NCBI GenBank assembly: GCA_022839625.1
Contig: JALHJL010000028.1
Coordinates: forward strand, 13,929-77,928
DNA from: Phycisphaerales bacterium
GTDB lineage: Bacteria; Planctomycetota; Phycisphaerae; UBA1845; Fen-1342
Direction of reading: 5' to 3'
Length of the DNA stretch: 64,000 nucleotides
Made by a program: the position numbers and the translations under genes
Notes under the pieces: generated by a model
The model's database searches: none
What the model was told of the DNA's origin: nothing
What the model saw: the letters and a program-made list of their open reading frames with translations, nothing else
Part shown: piece by piece, positions 15,367-24,107 of the stretch
Layout: each line of letters starts with the position of its first letter
Position numbering within the stretch: position 1 is the first letter of the stretch

Positions 15367-16611
15367 ATGGGACCGACAGCCGTGAGCAAGCCGGTGCGCG
15401 TCATCATCGTCAACACTGACGAAGAGGCCGCGCCCGAACTGCGCTCCCTGCTGCTGAGCATCGAGGGGGTCAAGATCGTCGCCGAAGTCGACGAGCCGGT
15501 CCTCCTCCCCCAGGCCATCCAGCAGTTCCCGGCGGAGGTGCTGCTGCTGCACCTCGACCCGAACCCGGTGGCGACCATGGAGGCCGTCGCCCCGGTGGTC
15601 GCCGAGCACAAGGACCGCCTGGCCGGCATCGCGATGACCGAGGATCGCGATGCCCAGCTCGTCATGCGCGCCATGCGGGCGGGGATGCGCGAGCTGTTGT
15701 GGAAGCCGTTTCCGCCGGAGCAGCTCAGCGACATCCTGCGCCGCCTGGCCCGCGAGTCCCCCGCCGCCGGCCGGCACGCCGGACGCCTGATTCCGGTCGT
15801 CGGCTGCTGTGGCGGCGTGGGCACCACGACCATCGCGACCAATCTGGCCGTGGAGTTGGCCCAGCTCACCAACTGGAGCGGCGGCACAGGTCAGCCGAAG
15901 GTGGCGGTCGTCGATCTGGACTTCCGTTTCGGGCAGGTCGCCATGTTCCTCGACGCGCAGCCGAGCTACACCCTGGCGGACCTGTGTGAGACGCCGGAGC
16001 ACATCGAAGCACAGATGATCGAGCGCGTCATGGTGAAGCACGCCTCGGGCGTCCACGTGCTGGCCCATCCGAACGAGATCGAGCAGGCCGAACGGATCAG
16101 CGCCGCCCAATGTGCGGGCGTGCTGGCGTCGCTGCTCGAACATTACGACTTCGTCGTGATCGACGGCCCCATCCGCTTCGATCCGACCGCGCGCGCCGTG
16201 TTCGACATGACCGATATCTACCTGGTCGTGCTCCAGCTCCTGGTCCCGCCGGTCCGCAGCGCCGACCGGCTGCTGAACGAGCTGCGGCGCGGCGGGTACA
16301 ACCTGGACCTGGTGCGGCTGGTGTGCAACCGCTACGGCCGGGAGTCGGGCTATCTCCAGCCCCAGGACGTCGAGACGACGCTCAACCGCAAGCTGCACTG
16401 GAGCCTGCCCGACGACTGGAAGACGGCCAGTACGGCTCTGAATGTGGGGTCGCCGCTGCTGGACTTCGCCCCCAAATCGAAGCTGCGGCTGGCGTTTCAG
16501 CAGATGGCGCAAGATATCGCTGAGCGCCAGCCGGAGGCCGCGGCGGCCGAGGAGCCCAAGAAGTCAACCGAACCGCAGAAACGAAAGTTGTTCTCGATAT
16601 TCAGCGGCTGA
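15367..16611 (+). CDS. cpaE: CpaE/TadZ-like pilus localisation ATPase
   Basis: A 414-residue protein with an N-terminal receiver-like domain (about 10-130) lacking a clear phospho-acceptor set, then a MinD/ParA-type ATPase with the deviant P-loop CCGGVGTTT, a VVDLDFRFG Walker A' region and VVIDGP as Walker B. CpaE proteins direct assembly of the Tad machine at the cell pole. A GTG at 15382 is an alternative start; neither start has a good ribosome site. The C-terminus ends in a Lys/Glu-rich tail. Confidence 0.92.
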   Translation: MGPTAVSKPVRVIIVNTDEEAAPELRSLLLSIEGVKIVAEVDEPVLLPQAIQQFPAEVLLLHLDPNPVATMEAVAPVVAEHKDRLAGIAMTEDRDAQLVMRAMRAGMRELLWKPFPPEQLSDILRRLARESPAAGRHAGRLIPVVGCCGGVGTTTIATNLAVELAQLTNWSGGTGQPKVAVVDLDFRFGQVAMFLDAQPSYTLADLCETPEHIEAQMIERVMVKHASGVHVLAHPNEIEQAERISAAQCAGVLASLLEHYDFVVIDGPIRFDPTARAVFDMTDIYLVVLQLLVPPVRSADRLLNELRRGGYNLDLVRLVCNRYGRESGYLQPQDVETTLNRKLHWSLPDDWKTASTALNVGSPLLDFAPKSKLRLAFQQMAQDIAERQPEAAAAEEPKKSTEPQKRKLFSIFSG

Positions 16612-16685
16612 CGGCGCCCCGGGCAAACCCGGTGCGCCAGGGCCGCTCGTCCGCCAGTACGGACCGTCGAAGACAGGAGTGCACG

Positions 16686-18173
16686 ATGGGCTTGTTCACG
16701 AAGAAGCCAAGCGCAGCGCCCGCCGCCACCGCACCGCCCCCCAAACCTCCGGCCGGTGCGACTGCGGGCGAACGTGGGGGCGAGCACCCGACAGCGACCG
16801 CAGCCGGACCCGCCGCGGCCCCACCGGCCGCGCGGCCTGCCGCGCCGCCCGCGCCGAAATCGCGCCCCGATCCGTTGGCGGATGAGCGTGCGCGGAAGTT
16901 TCACGAGCTGAAGGCCCAGATTCACCACAAGCTCGTCGAACAACTTGACCTGACCAAGCTCTCCCAGAATGCGAGCGAGGAGGTGCGGGCGCAGGTTCGC
17001 CAGATCGTCGCCGACCTTTGCGAGGAGGCGGACTCGCTCCTCAACTTCCACGAGCGGCAGCGCCTTGTGCAGGAGATCCTGGACGAGACGTTTGGGCTCG
17101 GGCCGCTGGAGCAACTCCTGGCGGACCCGCTGATTTCGGACATCCTCATCAACGGCCCCCAACAGGTCTACGTGGAGAAGGGCGGTCGTCTGCAACTCAC
17201 CGACGTACGGTTCAAGGACAACGGGCACCTGCTGCACGTGATCGACAAGATCGTCTCGCCGCTCGGCCGACGCTGCGACGAAGTCTCCCCCATGGTGGAC
17301 GCCCGCCTCAAGGACGGCAGCCGCGTCAACGCCATCATTCCTCCGCTGGCCATCGACGGGCCTTCCGTTTCGATCCGGCGTTTCGGCAAGGACCCGATCA
17401 CCTGGGACGACTACATCCGCTTCCGGTCCTGCGCGCCGGAGATGGTGGAGTTTCTGAAAGCGTGTGTGGCGGCGGGCCTAAACATCCTGATTCTGGGCGG
17501 CACGGGATCGGGCAAGACCACACTGTTGAACAACCTTTCGAGCTTCATTCCGGACGATGAGCGCATCGTGACCATCGAGGACGCGGCCGAACTGCAACTG
17601 CGCCAGCCGCACGTGGTCCGCCTGGAAACGCGCCCGCCGAACATCGAGGGCAAAGGCCGCATCACCATTCGCGACCTCCTCATCAACGCCCTGCGTATGC
17701 GGCCCGATCGAATTGTGGTCGGCGAGTGCCGCGGGGCCGAGACGCTCGACATGCTCCAGGCCATGAACACCGGCCACGAGGGCTCCATGACGACCATCCA
17801 CGCCAACACGACGCGGGATGCCGTGCAGCGCGTCGAGACGATGGTCATGATGGCCGGCTTCGAGTTGCCAACCCGCGCGATCCGCCAGCAGTTCGCCTCC
17901 GCCATCAACCTGATTGTTCAGGCCACCCGCTTGACCGGCGGCCCGCGCAAGATCGTCGCCATCACCGAAGTCCAGGGGATGGAGGGCGACGTCGTCACCA
18001 TGCAGGACATCTTCCGTTTCGAGCAGGACGGCGTCGGCCAGAACGGCAAGGCGTACGGCCGGATCGTCTCCACGGGCGTGCGGCCGGGCTTCCTGGACCG
18101 TCTCAAGGCCGCCGGGACCATTGTCGATAACAACTGGTTCACGCCGCAGGACCTCATGGTCGATGAGCAATAA
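16686..18173 (+). CDS. cpaF: Tad secretion ATPase CpaF/TadA
   Basis: A 495-residue traffic ATPase powering pilus extension and retraction. An Ala/Pro-rich N-terminal ~60 residues precede the conserved helical N-domain (LVEQLDLTKL), then the VirB11-like core with Walker A GGTGSGKTT, Asp box DDERIVTIEDAAEL, Walker B RIVVGECRG and the His box (GHEGSMTTIHAN). It works in the cytoplasm with TadB/TadC. The ATG at 16686 follows an AGGAG; the stop lies inside the start of tadB (11-base overlap). Confidence 0.96.
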   Translation: MGLFTKKPSAAPAATAPPPKPPAGATAGERGGEHPTATAAGPAAAPPAARPAAPPAPKSRPDPLADERARKFHELKAQIHHKLVEQLDLTKLSQNASEEVRAQVRQIVADLCEEADSLLNFHERQRLVQEILDETFGLGPLEQLLADPLISDILINGPQQVYVEKGGRLQLTDVRFKDNGHLLHVIDKIVSPLGRRCDEVSPMVDARLKDGSRVNAIIPPLAIDGPSVSIRRFGKDPITWDDYIRFRSCAPEMVEFLKACVAAGLNILILGGTGSGKTTLLNNLSSFIPDDERIVTIEDAAELQLRQPHVVRLETRPPNIEGKGRITIRDLLINALRMRPDRIVVGECRGAETLDMLQAMNTGHEGSMTTIHANTTRDAVQRVETMVMMAGFELPTRAIRQQFASAINLIVQATRLTGGPRKIVAITEVQGMEGDVVTMQDIFRFEQDGVGQNGKAYGRIVSTGVRPGFLDRLKAAGTIVDNNWFTPQDLMVDEQ

Positions 18174-19194
18174 TGTGACTGGCCCCTTGCTCCTGGCTCT
18201 GCAAACCGGCACGGTCCTCCAGACCGCGCTCCTCGTAATCATGCCCCTGCTCGGGTCGGTCCTGCTGGCGTACGGCGTGTTTCACGCAGTGGCCGACGTA
18301 CGCGCCGGGGACCGCCGCCGCGTGGTCAACCGCTTGCGGGGCCGTGGAACGCGCGAGCGGGGGCACAGCAACGCCCTGGACCTGGAGAGCTTCCGCAAGC
18401 AAACGGTCGAGGCCACGGGCGCCTTGGCGCGTGCCTTCACCAAGCTGAGCTTCACGGCCCGTTTTCAGCGTACCCTGGACCAGGCCAACCTCGCGTGGTC
18501 CGCGGCCCAGACCCTGGTCAACCTCACCGCGATCGCCAGCGTGTTATTGGCCGTGCTCCTGGTGCTCGGCCTCTCGCCGCTCGTAGCGGTCGGGGCGGCC
18601 GCGGGTACCTACATGCTCCCCATCCTCTACCTGAACCGTCGCCGCAACCGGCGCCTGCGCAAGCTGACCGAGCAACTGCCGGACGTGTTCGAGCTGCTCA
18701 GCCAGGCGTTGCGGGCGGGCAACTCCCTCGCCACGGCGATGCAGCTTGTGGCCAAGGAGCTGCCCGACCCCGCGGGCACAGAGTTCGGCCGGGTGTTCCA
18801 CGAGCAGAACCTGGGCCTCAAGATCGAAGATGCGCTCCAGAACATGGCGGACCGCACCAACGTGTTGGACGTCCGCTTCTTCGTGACGTCGGTGCTGATC
18901 CAGCGCCAGGTGGGCGGCGACCTGGCCGAGGTGCTCGACAAGATCGGCTCCGTCATTCGCGAACGTCAGCAGTTGTTCGGCACCGTGCGGGCCCTGACCG
19001 CCGAGGGCCGCCTGTCCGGGTACGTCCTGTTGGGTCTGCCGGTCCTGGTCTTCTTCGTTCTGATGTACGTGAACCCGGAGTACATGAGCCTTCTGTATAC
19101 GGACGCCACCGGGAAAACGATGCTGACCATCGCCATCGTCATGCAGCTCATGGGATGGGCGCTGATTAAGAAGATCGTGAACATCAAGGTGTAG
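18163..19194 (+). CDS. tadB: Tad inner-membrane platform protein TadB
   Basis: A 343-residue GspF-domain protein. A first membrane helix (about 20-40), two helices at about 120-160, the GspF domain with LPDVFELLSQALRAGNSL, and two C-terminal helices match TadB. It forms the membrane platform on which CpaF acts. The ATG at 18163 lies inside cpaF, so the two are translationally coupled. Confidence 0.94.
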   Translation: MSNNVTGPLLLALQTGTVLQTALLVIMPLLGSVLLAYGVFHAVADVRAGDRRRVVNRLRGRGTRERGHSNALDLESFRKQTVEATGALARAFTKLSFTARFQRTLDQANLAWSAAQTLVNLTAIASVLLAVLLVLGLSPLVAVGAAAGTYMLPILYLNRRRNRRLRKLTEQLPDVFELLSQALRAGNSLATAMQLVAKELPDPAGTEFGRVFHEQNLGLKIEDALQNMADRTNVLDVRFFVTSVLIQRQVGGDLAEVLDKIGSVIRERQQLFGTVRALTAEGRLSGYVLLGLPVLVFFVLMYVNPEYMSLLYTDATGKTMLTIAIVMQLMGWALIKKIVNIKV

Positions 19195-19198
19195 CCCA

Positions 19199-20155
19199 GT
19201 GACCGCGAACCTGCTCACGCTTGGAATCCTGGCCGGTCTCGCACTCGCGCTCATCGTCTACAGCCTGCTCCCCCGCAAGCGCGAGGAGCGGGACGTCGTC
19301 AAGCGCCGCCTCTGGGGCCGGCGCGGCACGGACGAGGAAGCGCAGATTCGCGCCCAGGCCCGCGAGTCAGCGACCAGCGAACTGGTGCGCAAGGCAGCGC
19401 CCATGCTGTCGAAACTCGTCATGCCCGCCTCGGATGAGGCGCAGAGCAACATGCGCCTCAAGCTGGCCGGCGCCGGCTTTCGCCGACCGCAGGCGCAAAC
19501 CCTCTTCCTGGCCAGCAAGTCCGGACTCGCCGTCGTCGGGCTTGTTGTCGGCGTGGTTATCGGACTGACAATGCACTGGCAGCTCGTCTCGGTCGCCGGC
19601 GTGGCAACCTTCTGCGCCGGCACCGGCCTCATGCTGCCGGACCTCTGGCTCATGGCCGCCATCAGCGGCAGGAAACAGAAGATCCGCTACGGCCTGCCCG
19701 ACACGCTCGACCTCCTGGTCGTCTCCGTGGAGTCCGGCCTGGCGCTCGATGCAGCCTTCAAGCGCGTCGGCGACGAAATGAGCCCCGTCCACCCCGAGCT
19801 CTCGGAGGAGCTGCGCATCTCCACCATGGAGACGCAGATGGGACTCCGCCGCAACGAAGCGCTCGAGAACCTCGCCAAGCGCACGGGGCTCGACGAGATG
19901 CGCAGCCTGGTCTCGGTCATCGTTCAGGCCGAGAAGTTCGGCACGAGCATCGCGCGCGCCCTGCGCAACCAGGCCGATTCCATGCGGGTCAAGCGCCGGC
20001 AGGCCGCCGAGGAGAAGGCCCAGAAGACCGCCGTGAAGCTCATGTTGCCCCTCGTACTGTTCATCTTCCCCGCCATCGCCGTCGTGGTCGCCGGCCCCGC
20101 CGCCATCAGTGCCCTGCGGGCGTGGCAGACCAACCCGTCGCTGGGCGGCGGCTGA
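19199..20155 (+). CDS. tadC: Tad inner-membrane platform protein TadC
   Basis: A 318-residue partner of TadB with the same fold: a helix at the N-terminus, two central helices (about 105-150), the GspF domain (GLPDTLDLLVVSVESGLALD) and a C-terminal helix. It starts with GTG four bases after the tadB stop. It is the last gene of the Tad run; no minor pilin or TadD-like TPR gene follows. Confidence 0.94.
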   Translation: MTANLLTLGILAGLALALIVYSLLPRKREERDVVKRRLWGRRGTDEEAQIRAQARESATSELVRKAAPMLSKLVMPASDEAQSNMRLKLAGAGFRRPQAQTLFLASKSGLAVVGLVVGVVIGLTMHWQLVSVAGVATFCAGTGLMLPDLWLMAAISGRKQKIRYGLPDTLDLLVVSVESGLALDAAFKRVGDEMSPVHPELSEELRISTMETQMGLRRNEALENLAKRTGLDEMRSLVSVIVQAEKFGTSIARALRNQADSMRVKRRQAAEEKAQKTAVKLMLPLVLFIFPAIAVVVAGPAAISALRAWQTNPSLGGG

Positions 20156-20228
20156 TCGCGATCGGCCGGCATCGGGAAATGGCGGCCGGCACCGGCAGCC
20201 ACGTTTGCTCGGCCGGTATAATCGCCCC

Positions 20229-20996
20229 ATGCGAGAGGCGTGGCTCTACTGCCCCGACCTGCACCCCGGCCGGATCACGCTGCCCGAGAGCGAAGGGGAC
20301 CATGCGCTGCGCAGCCTCCGGCTGCGCCCCGGCGACGCAGTAACCCTGTTCGACGGCACCGGCGGCGTGGCCCGCGCCACGCTGCTCGATGAGCCCCCGG
20401 CGGGGGCCGCCAATCGAAGTGGCCGGTCAAAGCAGCCCCGCCACCGGCAATCGGCAACCGTCTCCGTCCAGCAGTTCCAGACGATTCCTCCCCCACTGCA
20501 CACGCTCGCGCTCATCGTGGCCGGCTGCAAGGGAGCCCGGCTCGAGTGGCTGATCGAGAAGGGCACGGAGCTGGGCGTATCGCGGTTCATCCTGACCCAC
20601 TTCGAGCGCTCCATCGTGCGCATCGGACCACACCACGTCCCCAAGCTGGAACGTACCGCGCTCGAAGCCTGCAAACAGTGCCAGCGTGCCTGGCGACCGC
20701 GAATCGAGGTGCGTACCTCGCTCGCCGACGCCCTCACGAGCGTTGCGGGCGACACACTGCTGATCGCCCACCTGGACCGCGAGGCACCCTTGCTCGCTCG
20801 CTACTTGAGCGCGCACGAGTCAGCCGCCGCGCATCTGGCGGTCGTCATCGGTCCCGAGGGCGGCCTCAGTCCTGAAGAGGTCGAGCATATCCGGCGGAAA
20901 GGTGGGCACACCGTGTACCTCGGCGAACACATCCTGCGGGTCGAAACCGCTGCGCTGGCAGTGGCGGCGTGTTGGGCGTGTTCAAGGCTGGGCTGA
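20229..20996 (+). CDS. rsmE: 16S rRNA m3U1498 methyltransferase RsmE
   Basis: A 255-residue SPOUT-class methyltransferase that modifies U1498 of 16S rRNA. The N-terminal PUA-like domain (about 1-70) is followed by the catalytic domain with EKGTELGVSRF, VIGPEGGLSPEEVE and LGEHILRVETA, the last two forming the knot and AdoMet pocket. About 20 extra residues rich in Arg, Ser and Gln (about 60-80) separate the two domains. ATG at 20229, 73 bases after tadC; probably independent of the pilus locus. Confidence 0.93.
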   Translation: MREAWLYCPDLHPGRITLPESEGDHALRSLRLRPGDAVTLFDGTGGVARATLLDEPPAGAANRSGRSKQPRHRQSATVSVQQFQTIPPPLHTLALIVAGCKGARLEWLIEKGTELGVSRFILTHFERSIVRIGPHHVPKLERTALEACKQCQRAWRPRIEVRTSLADALTSVAGDTLLIAHLDREAPLLARYLSAHESAAAHLAVVIGPEGGLSPEEVEHIRRKGGHTVYLGEHILRVETAALAVAACWACSRLG

Positions 20997-21052
20997 AGCC
21001 GGCCTGCGGACTGCGGTGCGCGCTTATTCCGGTCGGCGGACGGCCACCAAAT

Positions 21053-21111
21053 AAGAGAGAGGGCGAGCGTTTTCGCTCGCCCACAGTCACCCACGGTCAG
21101 AACTCTCTCTT
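21053..21111. repeat. nested hairpins between rsmE and kdsA
   Basis: A perfect 9-bp stem GGGCGAGCG/CGCTCGCCC with a TTTT loop (21061-21082) lies inside a 9-bp outer repeat, AAGAGAGAG (21053-21061) and CTCTCTCTT (21103-21111). No T-run follows directly. Confidence 0.6.
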
Positions 21112-21161
21112 GGCGACCTCTGCCCATCCCAATGGTTCAAATAGTACCATAAGCATCCTGT

Positions 21162-21188
21162 AAGTGCAAACGTAAATCGCACTTTTTT
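21162..21188 (+). terminator. likely rsmE terminator
   Basis: AAGTGC, an 11-base loop, GCACTT and a run of six T (21183-21188). The stem is short, but the position, about 165 bases past the rsmE stop and before a convergent gene, fits. Confidence 0.45.
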
Positions 21189-21283
21189 AGTCCACGACGT
21201 CTAACCAACGTTACTACAGCTACTTGCGCCACAAAAAATCTTTGGAACCCCAGCGATGGCGCCCCCTCCACCCCTGCGACACG

Positions 21284-22105
21284 CTACCGTTCCACCGCTT
21301 CTCGAACACGCAGCAACGTCAAGAGCAGCTCTTCCAGCTCGGCCAGCGGCCACACGGTCGCTGCGTCGCTCTTTGCACGCGGCGGGTCGTCGTGCACCTC
21401 CATGAACAACGCGTCGATGCCCGCCGCAACCGCCGCCCGGGCCAGCAGCGGGATGAACTCGCGCCGGCCGCCGGTCACTTCGCCGCCGCCCGGGTATTGA
21501 ACGGAATGCGTCGCATCGAACACCACCGGCGCGAACTGCCGCATGACTTGCAGCCCGGTCAGGTCGCTGACGAGCCGTTCGTAGCCGAAGAAAGTGCCGC
21601 GGTCGCAGACCAGCACGTTCTGATTGCCGGTCTCGCGGACTTTCTCGACGGCGAGCCGCATCTTCTCGGGCGCGACGAATTGCCCCTTCTTGATATTCAC
21701 GCAGCGGTTCGTCCGCCCGCACGCGATCAGCAGGTCCGTCTGCCGGCAGAGAAACGCCGGCACCTGCACGGCGTCCAAGACCTTGCCGGCCACTTCGGCC
21801 TGGGCCGGCTCGTGCACGTCGGAAAGCACGGGCACGCCGACGTCTTCACGCACGCGCCGCAGGATCGCCAGCCCCTCCTCAAGCCCGGGACCACGGAACG
21901 AATGCACGCTCGAGCGGTTGGCCTTGTCGAAGCTGGCCTTGAAGACGTAGGGCAGCTTCAGGCGCGCGGCGATCGCGGCGATCTGCTCCGCCAGCCGCCG
22001 GGAATGGTCCAGCGACTCGATCACGCACGGCCCGGCGATCAGGAGCAGCGGCTGGCCGGGGCCGACGGCGTGCGGACCGAGCTTGGCGTGGGGCGTGGGG
22101 CTCAT
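21284..22105 (-). CDS. kdsA: 3-deoxy-8-phosphooctulonate synthase
   Basis: A 273-residue KdsA, which condenses arabinose-5-phosphate and PEP to make KDO-8-phosphate for lipopolysaccharide. The family landmarks are present: IAGPCVIES, KASFDKANRSS, GVPVLSDVHEP, FLCRQTDL, NIKKGQF, RGTFFGY and DATHSVQ. The Cys in AGPCVIE is not the metal Cys; a metal-ligand Cys near the N-terminus (usual in metal-dependent KdsA) is not obvious, so the metal class is undecided. The ATG at 22105 gives the normal length. Its presence argues for a Gram-negative-type outer membrane. Confidence 0.94.
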   Translation of the reverse strand: MSPTPHAKLGPHAVGPGQPLLLIAGPCVIESLDHSRRLAEQIAAIAARLKLPYVFKASFDKANRSSVHSFRGPGLEEGLAILRRVREDVGVPVLSDVHEPAQAEVAGKVLDAVQVPAFLCRQTDLLIACGRTNRCVNIKKGQFVAPEKMRLAVEKVRETGNQNVLVCDRGTFFGYERLVSDLTGLQVMRQFAPVVFDATHSVQYPGGGEVTGGRREFIPLLARAAVAAGIDALFMEVHDDPPRAKSDAATVWPLAELEELLLTLLRVREAVER

Positions 22106-22252
22106 GAAGCGAATGATACCTCCTTCCGCACGCGGCGCCAGCCCACTGGCGTCCGAGCGGGTGGCGCAGGCGCCCTCGCGGCCCCGTGAAGCGACGGGCG
22201 GCGTCAACCCGGGCAACGGCCGCCGCCGAGAACGGGAGGGTGTACCCGCCCC

Positions 22253-23782
22253 TCACCTCAGGCTCTGAATGCGCGCGGCCAGCGCGGAGAGCAACGCACG
22301 CAGCTTCTCTTTCGGGAAGGCATTGGTGTTGAAGGCCCGCTGCGAGCCCAGGTATACGAGGTTCTTACCCTCGGCCCCCGTCCAGAGCGGACACGTCGCA
22401 AGCTCCGCGTATGTCAAGAAGCGGCGGGTGGGAACTGCTGCCGGGCTCATCAAGGCGCTGTTGCGGAAACAAACTCCCTGTTCGGTGAAGACCACGCAGT
22501 CCTTCGCCGAGCGGAAATGAGTACAATCGATCATCGCCAAAACACGCTCCTCGCCGCCAATGTTGCACCACATCCGAACCAGGTGCAGCTTATCGGCTGG
22601 AATACCCGGCCCGATGTGAATGCGGCTGTTCGGCAGAAAATCCCGCAAAGCGGCCGCAACCTCGCGTTCCACGGGGGATGGCTCCGGCCGCGTCTGCTCT
22701 TCCCTGATCTCCGCGATGATGCGTTTGACCTGCGTCGCCGTGGCGCCGACACGCTCGGCCAGTCGTTGCAGCTCCTCAGTTTCGTCCCAGGAGAGTTGTC
22801 CGTCCGCAAGGGCCATGCGAACCGCGGCGCGCAATTGCTCACTGACCGACGCCGCGGAGGACCCAGTGTCGCGCTCCACGGCCATGACGTCGGCGTCGGG
22901 CTCGCCGGTCTCGGCCTCGGAATCCGTCCGGTCGTCGGCAGAGGACGCCGGCGGCGAGTTCCACGCCGCCTCCTCGCGCTCGAACGCGGCCAACATCGCC
23001 CTCCCGTCCGTGAACCGCAGACGCAGCGGGCAGCACGCCTTCACGTACAGCCGGTCCCAACCGACCGCGTGGACCAGGTTGGCCCGTGCTCGCCGCGGCG
23101 TCTCGATGCCGCCCGGCCGCCGTCCGACCAGCATTTCGAACAGCAGCACGCCGACCGAATACATGTCCGCCGCCGGCGTCGGCGCCGCTCCTTCGAGGAC
23201 TTCGGGCGCCATATAGGCGAGCGTGCCGGCCAGAGTCTCGCCCTGGTCCAATGCCAGGGAGGTGCTCTGCATGACCGAGCGCAGCGCGTCGGGCACCGAC
23301 TCGCTACAACTCAGTCCGAAGTCTGAAAGGAGTGCCCGTCCCTCGTTGTCCAGCAGGATATTCGCCGGCTTGATGTCGCGATGGACAATCCCCAGCGCGT
23401 GTGCCGCAGCGAGGCCGCCGAGGATGTCCTTCAGGAGGGCACCGACCCGTTCCTCCGGCAGGCCGTTCGGATTCGCCTTGAGCTGGTCGGCCAGGCTGCC
23501 GCCGCCCAGGTAGGGCATGACGAGGTAGGGAATCTCGGCCACCCGCGTGTCGCTGTCGAGAATCGGGACGACGTTGGGGTGATCGATCTCCGGCAGGCTG
23601 CCCTCGTGCGCGAGTTGGCGCCGGTACGCCGGGTCGGTCGCGATCTTCACCGCGCGGATGCGGTGCGGCGTCTCGAAGTGAGCGGCTTTCCAGACCTCGC
23701 CGAACGCCCCCCGGCCGATCAGCTCGGCAAGCACGTAGTTACCGACGCGCAGGCCGCTCTTCAGTTCGACATCTCGCGCCAT
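22253..23782 (-). CDS. Ser/Thr protein kinase with TerB-like and PH-like C-terminal regions
   Basis: A 509-residue Hanks-type kinase. The kinase domain (about 16-285) has the Gly-loop GRGAFGEVW (23-31), the ATP Lys in AVKIA (44-48), HRDIKPANILLD (134-145), DFGLS (154-158) and APEV (192-195), so it should be active. There is no membrane helix, unlike many bacterial PknB-type kinases. A helical segment at about 340-395 (MALADGQLSWDETEELQRLA) resembles a TerB- or EF-like repeat. The final ~120 residues look like a small beta-rich PH-like domain. It stands alone; targets could include FHA proteins such as 1499-1963. Confidence 0.9.
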   Translation of the reverse strand: MARDVELKSGLRVGNYVLAELIGRGAFGEVWKAAHFETPHRIRAVKIATDPAYRRQLAHEGSLPEIDHPNVVPILDSDTRVAEIPYLVMPYLGGGSLADQLKANPNGLPEERVGALLKDILGGLAAAHALGIVHRDIKPANILLDNEGRALLSDFGLSCSESVPDALRSVMQSTSLALDQGETLAGTLAYMAPEVLEGAAPTPAADMYSVGVLLFEMLVGRRPGGIETPRRARANLVHAVGWDRLYVKACCPLRLRFTDGRAMLAAFEREEAAWNSPPASSADDRTDSEAETGEPDADVMAVERDTGSSAASVSEQLRAAVRMALADGQLSWDETEELQRLAERVGATATQVKRIIAEIREEQTRPEPSPVEREVAAALRDFLPNSRIHIGPGIPADKLHLVRMWCNIGGEERVLAMIDCTHFRSAKDCVVFTEQGVCFRNSALMSPAAVPTRRFLTYAELATCPLWTGAEGKNLVYLGSQRAFNTNAFPKEKLRALLSALAARIQSLR

Positions 23783-24107
23783 GGCCCAGCCGCCCTCGCT
23801 TCCGCGGAACTCACGTTGCACCACCCAAGGCAGAGCATGCACGGGCCAGTATACGCCGTTGGCCCATGGGGACAACGTCACTGGGACCTGCCCGCCCCGC
23901 CGGCACCGGATCCATGGCGCGCAAGCTCGCCCCAGCACTGGCGTGCCGGGCCGCTGTCAATCGCGCCTCCGCGGCCCGCGTCGGCACTCCCCAAGTCGCC
24001 CCCTCTCCCTTCCGGGGAAAGCACTGGGACAGGGGTGAAACGTCGGCGAACTCGAGCCTCCAGAAACCCCTGCCCAACAAAGGAGGGGAGCGGGGGACAG
24101 CTTCGTG
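23783..24107. other. intergenic region, no gene seen
   Basis: 325 bases between the kinase start and livM end. It includes the kinase upstream region and a C/G-skewed stretch (CCCTCTCCCTTCCGGGG at about 24000) of the sort often repeated in planctomycete intergenic DNA. No hairpin with a T-run was found. Confidence 0.5.

Noticed and set aside
21133..21160. tRNA T-arm (GGTTCAAAT)
   Set aside because: No matching D arm, anticodon stem or acceptor around it.
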